Below are positions 30,835 through 43,793 of a stretch of DNA of 64,000 nt, piece after piece. Within the stretch, counting starts at the first letter, position 1. Each line of letters starts with the position of its first letter. The stretch is from Fistulifera solaris (taxonomy: Eukaryota; Bacillariophyta; Bacillariophyceae; Naviculales; Stauroneidaceae): positions 1-64,000 of the forward strand of contig AP026126.1 in assembly GCA_030295235.1 (NCBI GenBank). Direction: 5' to 3'. The position numbers and the translations under genes are program-made. Under the pieces are notes generated by a model, which ran no database searches, had not been told where the DNA came from, and saw only the letters and a program-made list of their open reading frames with translations.

Positions 30835-31447
30835 TCACGACAAATATTTACGCCCCAAGGCACGTACCCTTGTATCAAATGCTTCACTTATGATGGGTGT
30901 ATCGTACGCATAAAAAGGATTCATAGAAAACTGAGAAAAGATCGGGTGAGTTGTTCCTCTCCCAATAATTAACAGAAACGCACATTGTGGATCGTTCAAT
31001 CTTACCTTAACATAAAGTTCGTACACATCTTGAAAGAATTGTCGAATGGCTTCTTCACTCTTGTTTTGATGAACATTGTGCAATAACATGAGTTTAATAT
31101 TCCCCGCGGTGAGAAAGGTCGACACTTGTTGTTGATTGACCTATATATGAATAGAGAGAGAGAGAGAGAGATAAAGGAATCATCGAGAGGTTAGATTAGA
31201 CGGACAAGGAACATAACATTAATCCTATAACCATCTGTTCACGTACTTTATCGACAATTTTCAAATACATTTGATTCGAGGCCGATCGTTCGACCAAATC
31301 CAACGCGGAATGCAGTACAAAATACGATTGTCGGGTCGCTGCATCCGAAATCGGTTGCGATGATGCCTGCAAATCGACTTCGAAGAGTGGTTCATTGCTA
31401 CCGACAATGACAAATAGTAAAGAAGAAGGTGATGAAGAAGACGTCAT
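30835..31447 (-). CDS. TRAPPC2: TRAPPC2 / sedlin, TRAPP vesicle-tethering subunit
   Basis: Three exons: 31447-31247, 31140-31006 and 30930-30835; 143 aa, the normal sedlin length, with all GT-AG junctions in frame. The longin-like fold is recognisable: [76 protein letters not shown], and the ending [20 protein letters not shown] complexes act as Rab GEFs and tethers in ER-Golgi and Golgi traffic. A GA microsatellite (31153-31172) lies in intron 1. Confidence 0.88.
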
Positions 31448-31956
31448 GAAAGGATGAATGTAAAAGGATGAGAATGGAATATAGAATATAGAATGAGGCT
31501 AATAGAGCGTCCTTTTATGACGGTGTTGATTTGTGAATAGCCTGCTTTCGAATGTACTATCATCATAAGTGTATGCTTAACCCGACTCAGTGGCCATTCC
31601 GTCCCGGTTTGGTCTGTCCATCGTCGCCTCGGGATACACTGGAAACGCGAGTCACGAGTACGCAAAAAGACCGCGCCGCGATATGACACGAGCGTTCGTC
31701 CGTTTGATGTTTTATTGTACATACTACGTATTGTAGTTGAAGAGGAGAATGTTATTGTGAAGCAAAGAAGCATCATTCGGTCGTTCAACTTCTTGCTGTT
31801 TCTCTCTCTCTCTCTCTTTTCATAATTTATTGATTGATAAACTCGGCGCTTCTTTGATCCATTTCAGATACGAAAACGTCCTTCAAAGGTCCCTCTGTTT
31901 CATCACACAATACATTATCGGCATTTCCTCTCGCAATCACTTTTCTGCGAACGAAA
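31448..31956. promoter_or_regulatory. Divergent promoter region of TRAPPC2 and the exportin gene
   Basis: 509 bp; a TCTC run at about 31799-31818. No supported gene; the minus-strand frame at 31444-31788 overlaps the TRAPPC2 start and lacks coding character. Confidence 0.4.
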
Positions 31957-34900
31957 ATGACAACGAACAGCGCCACCACTGCTTTACAACACTATCTGTC
32001 TTCGAGTAATGTTTTACCGCATGTTGCCTTTGAACGATTGCGCGAGCAAGGTGATCCCCAATGGCTCTTGTTACGAACCCTCCTCGAATCCTCTTCCTTC
32101 TCTACTTCTACCACCAATAACAGTCAAGAATTGTTGTTTCATTGCATCACCGGATGTCGTCAACTTCTTCTGCAGACGTGGTCGGAACATTCTTCCGTTT
32201 TACTGCAAACAGTAAGACAGTTTTTCTTATCGTATGGATGTTTTCATACACCCGATGCTTTGTTGCGAAAGGCCGCCTTGACGACGTGTGTCGCGTTTTG
32301 GAAACGTGATTGGTGTACTTGTACCACCACCACCGCACTCGCCAAACCATCCGAACACGCCATCCTGACGCAACTTCAGCCGTTTGTCACGTCCCCGATA
32401 CTAACAACACCGCACGATTTGTGGCAATGGACGTTGCAACAAACTACACCCCACACTGCACTCTTTTGGATGTTATTTATAGGAGAATGTTCCGGCAAAT
32501 CGTCCGTCTCGTATCGATTGCCATTAGAATTTCACAAACAAGTTCATAAACAAGTTGAACAGGAATGGTTGTTGCCCTTGTTGCAGTGGACATTGCAACA
32601 TTGCAGTTCGGCGGCGACGCCCGATACCGTGTATTTGGAATTGTTGATGGCTGTTTTGACGTGGGAATTTGGTGTCACCGCGTGGTCGTTGGGTTCCTTG
32701 GGGGCCAGTACAGCGGGTCGGACATTACTGAAACCACCCTTTGCGTGGAGAGATCATTTGGTGACACCCAATTTGTGTCGGGCCGTCTTGTATTGGGAAC
32801 AACAATCGGCGCAGCAGCCCTTGTTGCGACAATTGTTGATTCTCTTGGCCAGTCTCTCGGGACCCATCTTTCAAAACAAAGAAGAAAAACAATTGTACGC
32901 GAGCGTCTTAATGGAAGGTGCTATGCAATGGATGCAATCCTTGCGATTGCACAACAACAATAATGATGATGAAGAAGAAGAAGACCCGCGTTTGTTGGAT
33001 ACACTCCAACTGGCATCTCGCATTTGGTCGAATTTCAAGTTAGAAATTTTGACATTGTTGCCGCATCAATTGACTCCTTTGCTACAAGCTTTTGAACAAA
33101 CGGGCAACAAGCTATTGCAGGCACAATTACGTGAATGCGAACAAGTGCAGGGAGATGTGGATGCCATGGTGTATCGCGAATCTCGCGAAGAGGCTTTGGC
33201 CGTATTATTGGAAGGGATGGTGTTGTTGTGCAGTGATCCATGGTTGCTGTATACCGGGACGGAAGAATCGCGATTGCAAGTGCAGCAATCGCTGTCGCAA
33301 TTGTTGGGGCCGTTGTATCGTGGCTTTGTGTCGTGTCGCACGCGAATGGCGGCATTGGAAGAACATTATTTACAATCACAAGAAACGCACCTAGATGCCG
33401 TTACAGAAGAAATCATACAGGCCGATTTGGATGAAGAATTAGCTTCAATTGCGACCTTGGGTCGACTGGATTTGTTGTCTGCCATTCAAACCTTGTCGGA
33501 ATTGTTTCATCAAACCATGCCACCTTTGGAACAGGCGTGGAGTCCTCAACAACAGCAAACACCACAAGAAGTCACACCCGAAGTAGCAGCCCTGCTCGAA
33601 CAAGCTAGATGGTTAAATTTATATATTATGCACCTATTGACAGACCCATGTGATGGCGAAGATGCACAGATTCCCATGGCTGTAGTGGCTGCCTGTCGTC
33701 GCAATCCCGACACACCGCCGGCTTTGGCATCGGCAATTCAAGCAGTGCTCGCTTTCGCCCAAGCTCAAGCTCAACAAATTGCGCAACAACCCCACAACCG
33801 TCGATTGTCACCCTTGTTAGCTTGTTCTTTCCTCGAGTTTATGATACGATTTGTCCCGGCCTATTTGGGACCGGATCAACTGTGGTTTGATGCATCCTCT
33901 ATTCTCCAACTGTGCGGTCAAGTATGTCTGTATTATCATTTGCATTGGCCGCATGAACCAGCAGTGCAAGAGCATGCGGGTCGATTGTGGCGTGCGTTGG
34001 CCATCCGAGGGCCGCACATGCGACAAGATGTCCTCCAAACACCGGCCTTCCAACAGCTGATGCAATGGCAAATTATAACTTTAGGAATCCGACATTCTGT
34101 TACACAGGAAGAATTCGCCGCCACTCTCCAACATCATAACGTTTCCATGGAACAGCTGTGGGGATACCATCGCCTTCCGTATCTGGATAAGCGTCGCCAG
34201 TTAACAGGGATCATTTTAATGAATTGCGACGAGCGAGCCGACCAAACGTTTCACCAAGTTCTCTCTTCGGTCCAACAAGCGTGGCAACCTTTGCAGCAGC
34301 AACGTGAAACGTCCATTCACGTACAAGAACAGCTGTGTTTGTGTGTACATGCACTGATTGGCGTGACGGAAGCCAGCGAGATGAAGCATGTAGAACGACT
34401 GCCGCAATTCTTGACTCCTTATTTATCACAATTATCTTTTTGGATGGAGCAATATGCAAGTGATTTGACCATTTCCGAACTCATTTTGCAATTTTTTCGC
34501 TTGTATGCGGAGCAATTCATTGTAATTCTGAACCGTGAACAAAGTCTCGTTTTGTTCGATAGCGTCGCCAAAGTATTACACGCCTATGCACAACAACAAT
34601 GGCAGTCCCGGGCTATCGTCAAAACCAGTAGCGAAAAAGAACACGAGGAAGAGCAGCAGTACAGTGATATTGTCTGTGCCCTACAATTGCTGATCCAATT
34701 ATCTACCAAAGATTTTGTCGATGTCTGTAAAGAAGACGGAGTCGAGTCGCATCAGGTCACACACCTCGTCTTTTTTCGGTGTGCAACAGCTCCTACCGTT
34801 AATGACGCAAGGGCTGCTGCAATTACCCACTCTCTGCTCGCTCTTCTACGAGCTCATTGGCTTCCTCGCCGAAACCTACCCGGCGCAACTTACCGATTTT

Positions 34901-35383
34901 CTATCGTACGAATTGTTTCATCGAGGTCTACTCGAAGCAATTTGGTTCGGCTGCACGCATCATTCGCATCGAGTGGCCAAACTGAGTTTATACGGACTGG
35001 GGAGTCTCGCCAAAGAACACGCCCGTTCACAGGCCTGGCAACGGCACTTGCAGCACTGTCCTACACTGCTGGACGATTGCCGCGAACAATTGTTGACGCG
35101 TGTCATCTTCCAAACCGTCGTGACGGACCGCGTCGAAGCGGCGGGCATGGCCCTGTTGCCACTGTTGGCCGCCGATCCGTCCCGTACTGTCTTTACCAAA
35201 ATTCTGAGTCAAGTTTCCGATGGTTCGCAACGAGAACGACTGGAACAGAACCTGCAGTGGCTGCTGCCACCTATGAATGCAGCACTGGAAGATGGATACG
35301 AAGGACGACGTATGCGGGCGCAGTTTCGGGAACGATTTGACGAGTTTGTACAAGAAGTTCATTCTTTCCTCGTGTTGCGTTGA
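31957..35383 (+). CDS. Exportin-4-like nuclear transport receptor
   Basis: About 1,140 aa, one exon, almost entirely alpha-helical HEAT-type sequence rich in Leu and Gln. The N-terminal region (LLLQTVRQFFLSYG, then LRKAALTTCVAFWKRDW) fits the importin-beta-like start of exportins. LLMAVLTWEFG and LILLASLSGPIF resemble exportin-4, and FGVQQLLPLMTQGLLQLP near the C-terminus matches the corresponding exportin-4 helix. Exportin-4 moves cargo such as eIF5A across nuclear pores with RanGTP. The frame changes once in the T6 run 34771-34776; one T fewer joins VTHLVFF to GVQQLLPL. Family assignment is by motif resemblance; another karyopherin is possible. Confidence 0.68.
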
Positions 35384-35525
35384 AAATAGTGAACGAAGAA
35401 TAGGAATTGGCGAATACAATATAATGATAAGCATGTCTTGCTTGGGCTCTATGCATAAGCACCCCATAATCAGGATTGAAACAAAATACTTAAACTGATC
35501 TATTTTTTGTCCCGCAGTCTATGCT

Positions 35526-36020
35526 TTAGACTCCTCCTCCACCCAAGAACATGTTCACACGTTGCATAATATAATCTTGTTCCGGATCATACGGATGTTC
35601 TTTACTGGGAATTTCCAAAACGGTCGGAATGGTGCTATGATAATCTTTTAACACGTGTCGAATATTGTTGGCAATGTGCTGATTGATGAGAATGATACCG
35701 ACATCTTCTCGCGTGCTGAATTGTTGAAAGGCTTCTTCGATCGATTGTAACTTCGTATCGGGTTTGACGACTAGAAAGTTGGATCCTTGGGCAGTACGGT
35801 GACCGACACCGGCTAACAGAAAGCCCGTGACCGTGTCCTACGTGTCAAGGGAAGTGAGAAAAAAGCGGCGGAATTCGAATGTAGATTGTGTCTCTTCCTC
35901 GAGGGAACGTACCTCATCACCAATTACAGCGACTAGTTTTCCGACTTCCTGTTAATGCATCAAAACTATCAGCTTATCTCATTTGAAAGAAAGAATAGGA
36001 AGAAATTGAGAACTTACCAT
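35526..36020 (-). CDS. V-type H+-ATPase subunit F
   Basis: Three exons: 36020-36018, 35948-35913 and 35837-35526; 116 aa. The second exon encodes EVGKLVAVIGDE and the third begins DTVTGFLLAGVGHRT. NFLVVKPDTK, DVGIILINQHIANNIRHVL, IPTVLEIPSKEHPYDPEQDY and the final Gly-rich end follow. This is a near-complete match to the subunit F signature. The subunit is part of the V1 central rotor stalk that acidifies vacuoles, and in diatoms possibly the silica vesicle. The first coding exon is only the ATG, followed directly by GTAAGT. No single long frame covers the gene. Confidence 0.9.
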
Positions 36021-36919
36021 AGTAATTCTTAGACTAGATAGGATATCAAATGAAAAGCGGCAATCTCTTTGCGACGACAGCGCTCATCATGGTCGCGATC
36101 GATTTTGTTCATCGCGTTATTTCGCGATATCTGGAGACTGGCTGGCGCGTCAACGGCTCTAATTTCTAGTAGAACCTCCTATTGAAGTCAAGGGAAATCG
36201 GTACTCAAAATGAGTATGACGAAACCACTTGGCTGGTAACTTTCAGTACAACTTGAACCACAACCGGTACTCAAAGAGTTTAAAAATTATGATCGCAAGA
36301 TTCCACATTCCACTCGAAATGGCAACAACGACGCTCCGAAAGCCGAGAGAACGACTTCTTCGGCACAAAACACATCGATGCACCATTTTTTCAACGAACG
36401 AGAAATAATAATACCAACCCATTCATTTGCAACAAATACCTGAATTGCAATAAATGAATGTAGTTGAATCTTATAGGATTACGAATAATGGAGGAATCGC
36501 GCCACTTACAGGAAAACGAAAGAAACGAACGGTACGTGTACGTGTTATGAAGAAAAACACGCTGGTTCGAGTTTCCGCGCGCGACTTTGTCTTTTATAAG
36601 GTGCTATTCATCTGAGATACTTTAACCCATTCTGTATTTATTATTTTGTTTCATGTTCAAAATTCAAGATGAACCAAGGTCCTCTTTGGAGTCTTTGTTG
36701 GAGATTTGGCCGTATAGTTCTCTCCTCCCGAGATTTTTTCGTCTCGCAGCACAAACGCGACCGCGGTATCTCCGATACGGGTTTTGTTCGCTAACGTGAC
36801 GTCATGTCACTGGGTCACTCTGTGACACTGGACTCACGAAACATGACAGGAAAAGGTACGTTTGGTGTGCTTTTTAGTGTGATTCGTTTCTATAACGCGT
36901 CAATTGTATCTTTATATTA
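36021..36919. promoter_or_regulatory. Upstream region of V-ATPase F
   Basis: About 900 bp without a credible gene. Contains a block at 36146-36166 resembling one at 3262-3281, and a cluster of GTCAC/GTGAC half-sites around a perfect TGACGTCA at 36797-36804. Confidence 0.45.
36797..36804. promoter_or_regulatory. CRE-type bZIP site TGACGTCA with flanking half-sites
   Basis: The 8-bp palindrome is followed within 35 bases by GTCAC, GTCAC, GTGAC and ACTCAC. TGACGT elements mediate CO2/cAMP responses in some diatom promoters (established knowledge); relevance here is inferred. Confidence 0.4.
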
Positions 36920-39900
36920 TTATTTGCTCATTCGCATTCTCTTTTGCTCTTTTTGGGTTTTCTTCGCATCCATATAAGCTTGGATTTTAGCTTTCATTTC
37001 ATCAAGTACCAGCTGGTGATGGGCCAACACGGTCTCATCGCTGATGTCCTCTTCTTCATCTTCCTCCTCGTAATCCTCGGAAGCGGCTTCCGTTAACTGT
37101 CGCTCCAAATCACTGATATGGGTAATGGGACGGCAAAATGGTGCAAAAATGGTTCGTGGTTTGATGCTCTTGTTATCGTCATGACTCTCGCTCTTCTTCA
37201 ATTGGCGAGAAGACGACGAACGTCGCGAGCGCGGAAGTTCCACACGCTGGAAAATGCCAGCCAAGTCTCCCCATTTGATTTCAAAAGTGCTTTTGGGAAT
37301 AGTATCCGCGCTCACTTCCTCTTCTACCTTGATAACGTCTGCTGAGGGGATGTTGTCTGTATCATCCGACTTCTTAGCTTTTTTAAAGGATCCATCGCGA
37401 GCCCCGCCGAACGAGAAGGAATGCTTACGATCGTCATTACCGCGGCGATGTCGTCCGTACGGTTTGTTTTCAAGCAAGTGTGACTGCCATTCCAAAGGCT
37501 CGGATACGTGTTGCGGTTGATAGACGGCCCACGACGGTGCTTGCACTGATCCAGTACCAGGAGGCGGAGGGGGCTCCGACAAGGAATGCCGCCTTTTCAA
37601 CCCAACCCTTGTGTATGCAATGCTGGCTTTAGTGACATTTGCCTCCCGCAATGCGTCTGATCCGTCTGCATAAGGCCCGTGATCGCTGACGCCTCCTCGA
37701 ATACTGTGTCGATCTTGAAGCTTCCTAAGGGATTTATGAAACATGGCGCGCGCGTGTGCTCGTCGAATTAATTCTTCACCTGATTCACCTGGGGTAAATC
37801 CAGTATCCACTTTACATGGATCTTCCCATTCACCATTCTCATCAGTAAAAACATCGTATGGGATCATCGTGCACACAAGCAGCTCTTCATTTTGAACAAT
37901 CTCGAACAACTTATCATGGCCCAATGCCTCACCAGCACGAACCATGGCACTGACATAGGCGTGCGAAAACAAGTCACTGACGGTAGTCTTCTTGGCAAGA
38001 AAATTAGCTAGCACGACCCGCTCTTGAGCTTTTGCGCGCAGTGCGCCAACCCGAGATTCATCAAGAAAGGCAATCGCCTGCTCGAAGTTGGGAATGCATT
38101 TGTTTGCAAAGGGTCGATATGGAGTTTCACCATGAGTGCTTTGCTCACGACTGACACCGTTCGAATCTCCAGCTTTTGGGCTGATGAGGGCTTGCTTCTT
38201 TCAATTTCGGCTGATCCTTGCACTTGGACGGCCTTCGCTGCATGATTCTTCTTCGGCGCGGATATGTCTGCATAAACGGTTTCACCTTTGGTTATTGAGT
38301 CGGTAATATCTGCGGACAGTTCTCGTACTGCTGTATCAACAGCCGTTTGAATAAGCCATTTACAATCGGGATCGACATCAATGCGTCCGCTCTTCTTAAA
38401 AGCATCTTGAAAATTTGTCTCATGATTCGCCCACAGCCAAACCAAGATGACTGCAGCCACTGCATCGCGCGGAAGAGGCAAACAGGCAACATTTCCAGGT
38501 ATTTTTAAGGAGAGATTTGCCAATCTATCTCGTAACAGCGACACCACCAAGCTTTTGGGTATAGGGACAGCAGCCCCAGCTTGATACAGGTGCTCCAAGC
38601 ATGCATTTAGTCTCCCCAAGTCTTTGATTTTGTCCAAAATGGAATGAATATAACCGCTTCTTATCAATGTCGCTTCTTGTGAGCCTACCAATTTTGTTGC
38701 ACTTGGTGCGACATACTTCATTCGGTCTGCGGAGAAATTCTTTCCCTTGGTACTCTTTTGTTCCTGTTTGCCTTCTTCACTGACCGAGCCTGTTTCTCTT
38801 GGCTGATCTGGGAGGTTGAAAATGGAACTTTCAGATTTCGTTTTGGCTTTCCTGTTATCCATTGAACAGGTTTCGCTTTCTTTCTCTACAGTTCTGATCG
38901 GTTCGATGGGCTTCAATTTACCCGTTTTTCCAAGATCGGTGCAAGCTGTCTTTGACTCGACGACATTCTCTTTAGCTTCACCGATTTGGGCAACAGAAGA
39001 CGGGGCGTTCAAATGAGCACCGCTCGCAACCTTCTTGTCGTGTGGAGTGGATAAGCCTGAGTCAGGAACACTAGGCTTTTGTTCAGCATCTGGCACTTGT
39101 TTTCTTGCAATAGCTGCAGATGCCTTGCCCCTGCCGTTTGAGATCGGTGCTCTGATATCAGTTCTGCTACCGGCTACGATACTGCTGGCCACCGGCCCGT
39201 ATCCTGCAACAATACCTCCGATTCTTCCAAATGGCGGGAAGGGATGTATGGGGTTGCCTGCAGCTCCGATGAATTGTGCTACGGCATGTTGTTGTTGCTG
39301 CTGGAAACTATGTAAATTAGCGAGATCACCGGCAGCAGGATGGTGCAGCTGATGCATTGCATTTGCCATTTGAAATTGGGTGTAACTGCCCATCTGATTC
39401 ATCAGCTGCATATTAAACAAGTGCACCGATTGGGCCGGTGTTGCGACATTTGCAATATGGATGGATGAAGACATAACAGGTGCGCTTTTGACGCTACTTG
39501 CAGAATCCTCGCTCATTTTACGCGAAGAAGAAGACTTGACCTTTAACTGACTCTTTCGGGAAGCTTCTTGCATTTTTTCTGCGGTTTTCTCTTTCGATGC
39601 CCCACCACCTCCGCGTATACTCTGAACCGGGACGACTATGTCAGGATCATACTTCGGCTTCTTCTCGGACAGATCCACCTGTGCTGTTTCTAGCGGGCGC
39701 TTTCTATCAACAGCGAAGATAGCGGACGTGAGTGATTTATCGGCATTAAGGACTGTCCCGTGAAGTGATTTTAACTTTGCGACCACAACGCCGAGTTCTT
39801 TTCGTCAATCGTTGGAAGCAAATTTACAACTTTGGATGAAGATGTGGTGGGTGCTCTCCTAAGAGACCCACAGCATGTAAAACAGAGAACGTAAGAATTG

Positions 39901-41992
39901 GATCCAAGGGTCTTGAGTCGCTGGATGAACCATGTGCAACGTTGCCATCAGCTTCCTTGGACGCGACGGTAGAGGCCGAGACAACCGATTCGCTTTTCTG
40001 CTTATTCACCAGTCGTGGAAGGCCGTAAAGGAGTTTTATCTTCGTGACATCGCACGTTTGCTCTCCATCACCGCCTACTACAAAGTTGTCCAAAATCTTT
40101 TGGATAGAAGATACCCCTCTATGAGTTGATGCATTGGCTGTCGTGCACACGGGCAATGGCTTCCTTTCCTGTCTTTCATTAGTTCCAGGAAGTGGCGGCA
40201 GGGTCAATGCAAGATATTCACTGGGGAATGGTTCGGAGTGCATCGGATCAATCGAACCATACGGGGCATCTACGCTCGCCCGTCGACGTCCTCCCAGAGA
40301 GTCCGGATGCGGATGTTTAAGTCTTTGCTGGGCAGACTTGTTAACACCAAATCGCGAGCCTCGTGCCATCAGCGCCATAGTGGAAGGTGCAAAGCTTTTG
40401 ATCTCCTGAGGAGCCCGTACGAACTCTTCTGCCATGGGACTCCAGGCTGAGTAGTTGTCCGTAGGATAGCCCGCTTGAGCCACGAGACTTGCTTGCTTTG
40501 ATATTCGTTGTCGCCTCCCGCGTTTTCGATTTGCTTGGCTGGGTTTCATTAAAATTATTTACATTATTTGTGGGTGAAAGAGTTGCAAGTTTCGTTGATG
40601 GCGTATCATCGGCGTCAACAGATGTCGCTTTGTCAGGTTCTCGAACTTTTTCAACGCGAGCGGAGGCGGGTCCGAATATAGGGATGGATATTGATCTTGT
40701 CGTTCCATTCTAAGGAGGATCGATTTCCTTTTCCGCTCCAACATAACATCACCGGCCGTAGCAGCTGCCAGGCTAATATTTTTTACTCGTTGGCCAGTGA
40801 CTGGGTGGAGTGGACACCTTTCGCTGTACAGTTTAAGAGTTGCCGCTGGAACTTCTTCTTCGGGTAAAATGATCAAGTTCAGACCCGCCGACACGAACAT
40901 CAGCTGGTCCCCATGGTCTACATTTCCTTGCGCGAACATCCGAGCTGCTGCCATGATCCCCGGTGAAGTGTCGACATCATTGGATGACGCTTGTTGTGCT
41001 TGCTGTACGGCGGCCACCTCGGAATTGATTTTGTTCGCTAATTTCTTTTCGAGTTCCTTTTCATCCTGATACTTGTTAATCTCACAACACAGCTGTTCGT
41101 AAGCTGCAGCCGGATCTTTCTTGATTCTCGCTTCGGATTCAGCTGGCGTATTCGGCGGGTGCAGGCAAACGCGATATTTACCATAAACACGTTCCGTGAA
41201 TGCTTTTCGAAGGGCGTACGTCTGGTTTAACGCAGTTTTCAATCGCTGACGAACATCGTCGATCGTCTGATCCGAGGGCCGCACATATTGCGCTATATGT
41301 TCCCCGAGACGCGAGTCTAATGTTGCTGGAAGTCCTTGGTCGGCAGAACGAAAATCGTTAAAGTCGGTGGGATCGTCAGGGTCGGTTTCTTCCACCTGGG
41401 ATTTTTGCTTGCCAACAGTGTTACCGTTACCGACAGGTCGTACAGGGTCTTTCACTACTGAGGGAATATTTTTGGCTATCTGCTCGTTCTTTTCCTTTTG
41501 TTTATCGTTTTTCGAAAGCTTACAAGAGGAGGCATCTTTCGCATCGTCTTCAAGACTCAATACAGATTTCGTTTGCACCGGCTTTCGTTTCGACAGGCCG
41601 TCCTCGTTCTCTTTCGACGCTTTGTCTACTTGTTGTAAAGGCCCAGAGAAATCTTGTTTTTCGATTAGTTGCAGCGGCTGATTGGGGGGATCATCCGCTG
41701 TCACTTGATCGTTTCCATCTCCTTCGTAAGGAGTCGTCGATCCTTCTTTTTTTGCATGTCGAATAGTCTCCTCCGTCGACTTGTCCTCCGCCGCATCCAC
41801 CATCACCGACACGCAATTTTGCCCCTCATTTGTATTGTTGCATGGCTGTGAAATCTCTGAGCTCTCTTTCGTTTCTTCTAAAGCGATGAGCGTCAAAGAA
41901 GGATCCGGCGACTCTGTCGTAGCGATGGTACATCTTTGACGTGGACCCAATTCAGTGTCTATCTTGTCCATTTCTTGCTCCGTTTCCGCCAT
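36920..41992 (-). CDS. Large, mostly disordered protein, probably nuclear; family not recognised
   Basis: Open frames on the minus strand join end to end as one protein of roughly 1,680 aa. The start at 41992 (MAETEQEMDKIDTELG) is the first ATG. The N-terminal ~450 aa are acidic and Ser-rich, then contain a charged helical zone (TIDDVRQRLKTALNQTYALRK) and GDQLMFVSAGLNLIILPEEE. The middle has Gln/His/Ala-rich low complexity (LHSFQQQQQHAVAQFIGAAG) and a compact segment WLWANHETNFQDAFKKSGR. The C-terminus has GHDKLFEIVQNEELLVCTM and basic patches. At least four frame changes occur, near 40720-40550, 39867, 39799-39802 and 38110-38130. In each the alternative frame keeps protein-like composition, so miscalled homopolymers are likely. 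An alternative is two or more adjacent genes. NLS-like KRKR and polyQ suggest a nuclear regulator (inference). Confidence 0.55.
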
Positions 41993-43793
41993 TTTTCGGA
42001 TCAATTCACCGGAACACAAGTTCGAACACCCAATTCAAGTCTATTTTATTGAGAAAAAGCAATGGAAACGCCCGGAGGGCTAGGAAGCGCTCGTTTCCGG
42101 CAATCGAGATGATGCTGCGGCATGGCCGTTCTACGGGATGGAATTGTCGTGGATTTCTACATGAGGTGCAGATTTGCTCCACGCGTTCCCTTCGTTTTTC
42201 GTTCTCTTTGTGGAGCTGGCATTTTGTACTGCCGCTTCCAGACAGCTTTAAAACGCGGTATTCGACACTCTCTTAGGAAGTATCTAACCGGTACCCGCTG
42301 TTTTACTCTCGGTGTAAATTACTTTGCTGTTCCACTGGTGGCAATACGACGGACGTACCGCACTATCAACTAAGTAAGGTCTCCAATAGATGCGAGATTT
42401 GGACTACTTGTACCCAGTGTCGAAATGCAAAAGCAGCAATAATGATAAAATAAAACGTATCAATATGGGGCGATTTAAGTCAGGATCTTTCTTGCGTGAT
42501 TGTTCGCGACCGAAGCTAACATCCTTTATTGAATCGATCGATCGATTTCGTTTGCCTGGTTTTTCCCTTCATTTATTTCCAGTGGTTTGATTGCAAGAGT
42601 GTAAGTTTCCAAACGCGATTAGGCTCTGATCACCTAATGAGGAGACGCAGCTACTAGCAAATGATAAATGTTGAAGAGTGCTTGATGTGTGCGTCTGTCA
42701 TCTGCATGAAAGAATTGAAACCGAATAGCGGGAAATAGAGGAATCTTAAAATGCTTAAAGGTTGGTATAATGAGAAGCGAGTATCGCAGGACAGCGAATA
42801 CCATCTCACATGAGGTTTATAGAGACTAAGATTAGAGACAAAAGATACTTGCGCTTTGATTAACTTCGTGACGATTTATCTTCCGAAGTACTTCTAGTTT
42901 TTAGACAAGAACGTCCTTGTGTGGATGCCCTCGGTCAACGATGCCCTCGGTCAATCACGAATTATCGGAAGAATACATTGAGTACGGGGTTTCCAAATTT
43001 CCAAATTTCCAATGATAAGTAGTCCGTGACCAAATGTCATACTGAATTATGACCTGCCACTCTATGTTGCTTGATGGAGCACCGCGAAAAAAATTAATTC
43101 TGACAATGTCCAATTTTCAGACTTCAAATGAGTGTAAATAATGAAAGAAAGCAACAATTGCCCTCTTAAATCTGCCCGTACATAGCTCCAGAGACTGTTC
43201 AATGGGCTGGATAAATGGCACAATAAATCTCGAGGGAATACGAAAATCGACGGAATCGGTGGACTATGAGGCTTGGGCTTTTCCGCGTTCACGGGTAACT
43301 TTTTGGGTTGCGTTTGGTGTCACTGCCTCGTGATTGGTTTCCTATGCCCTACGACCGTCTTGGCGGATCACTTATTACTCAATGACGACAGTAAGGAAGA
43401 ACACAGTAGCCCCATGCCCCATTTCTTCCGAAAAGGGATTCATCTAAGATCCCCGTAGTCTTTGTAAGTTGTAGTCGTTCATTGAGGGATCTCATTCTAT
43501 CAGTGTGACACAAAAAGAAAAAAAAAGGTATATCCGCATTTGGAAATTGTCCCATGAGATGAAGGTTTCGTTTATAACAAAACTTTATCACGACGTTGTT
43601 AACTAACCAGCTGCTCCTAACGCCTGAGAATTGCTGCCTTGATTGCATTTCTTTGTAGAGATCAAACGCATTGATCATACAAAAATTCCTATGCACAAAG
43701 CTAAAAGCAAGGCAAAAAAGGGCTACCAATCTGTGTTGACTGTCTCTACATCCGCTTTTTTTATCAGCGTCGATATCTCCGCAAGGTAGTACG
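41993..43793. other. Long intergenic region with short tandem repeats
   Basis: About 1.8 kb with no supported gene. Contents include GATCGATCGAT at 42535, a 16-bp tandem pair of GATGCCCTCGGTCAA(C/T) at 42924-42955, and three TTTCCAAA units at 42990-43014. Short open frames on both strands have no domain or composition support. Confidence 0.45.
42924..42955 (+). repeat. Tandem pair of a 16-bp unit
   Basis: GATGCCCTCGGTCAAC is followed immediately by the same unit with one final base changed. Confidence 0.8.

Noticed and set aside
36530-36600. Possible tRNA at a GGTTCGAGTTTCC T-loop-like sequence
   Set aside because: No matching acceptor, D or anticodon stems could be drawn around it.
40489-40713. 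Plus-strand 74-codon hydrophobic frame
   Set aside because: Antisense to a protein-like minus-strand frame that bridges the large 37-42 kb gene.
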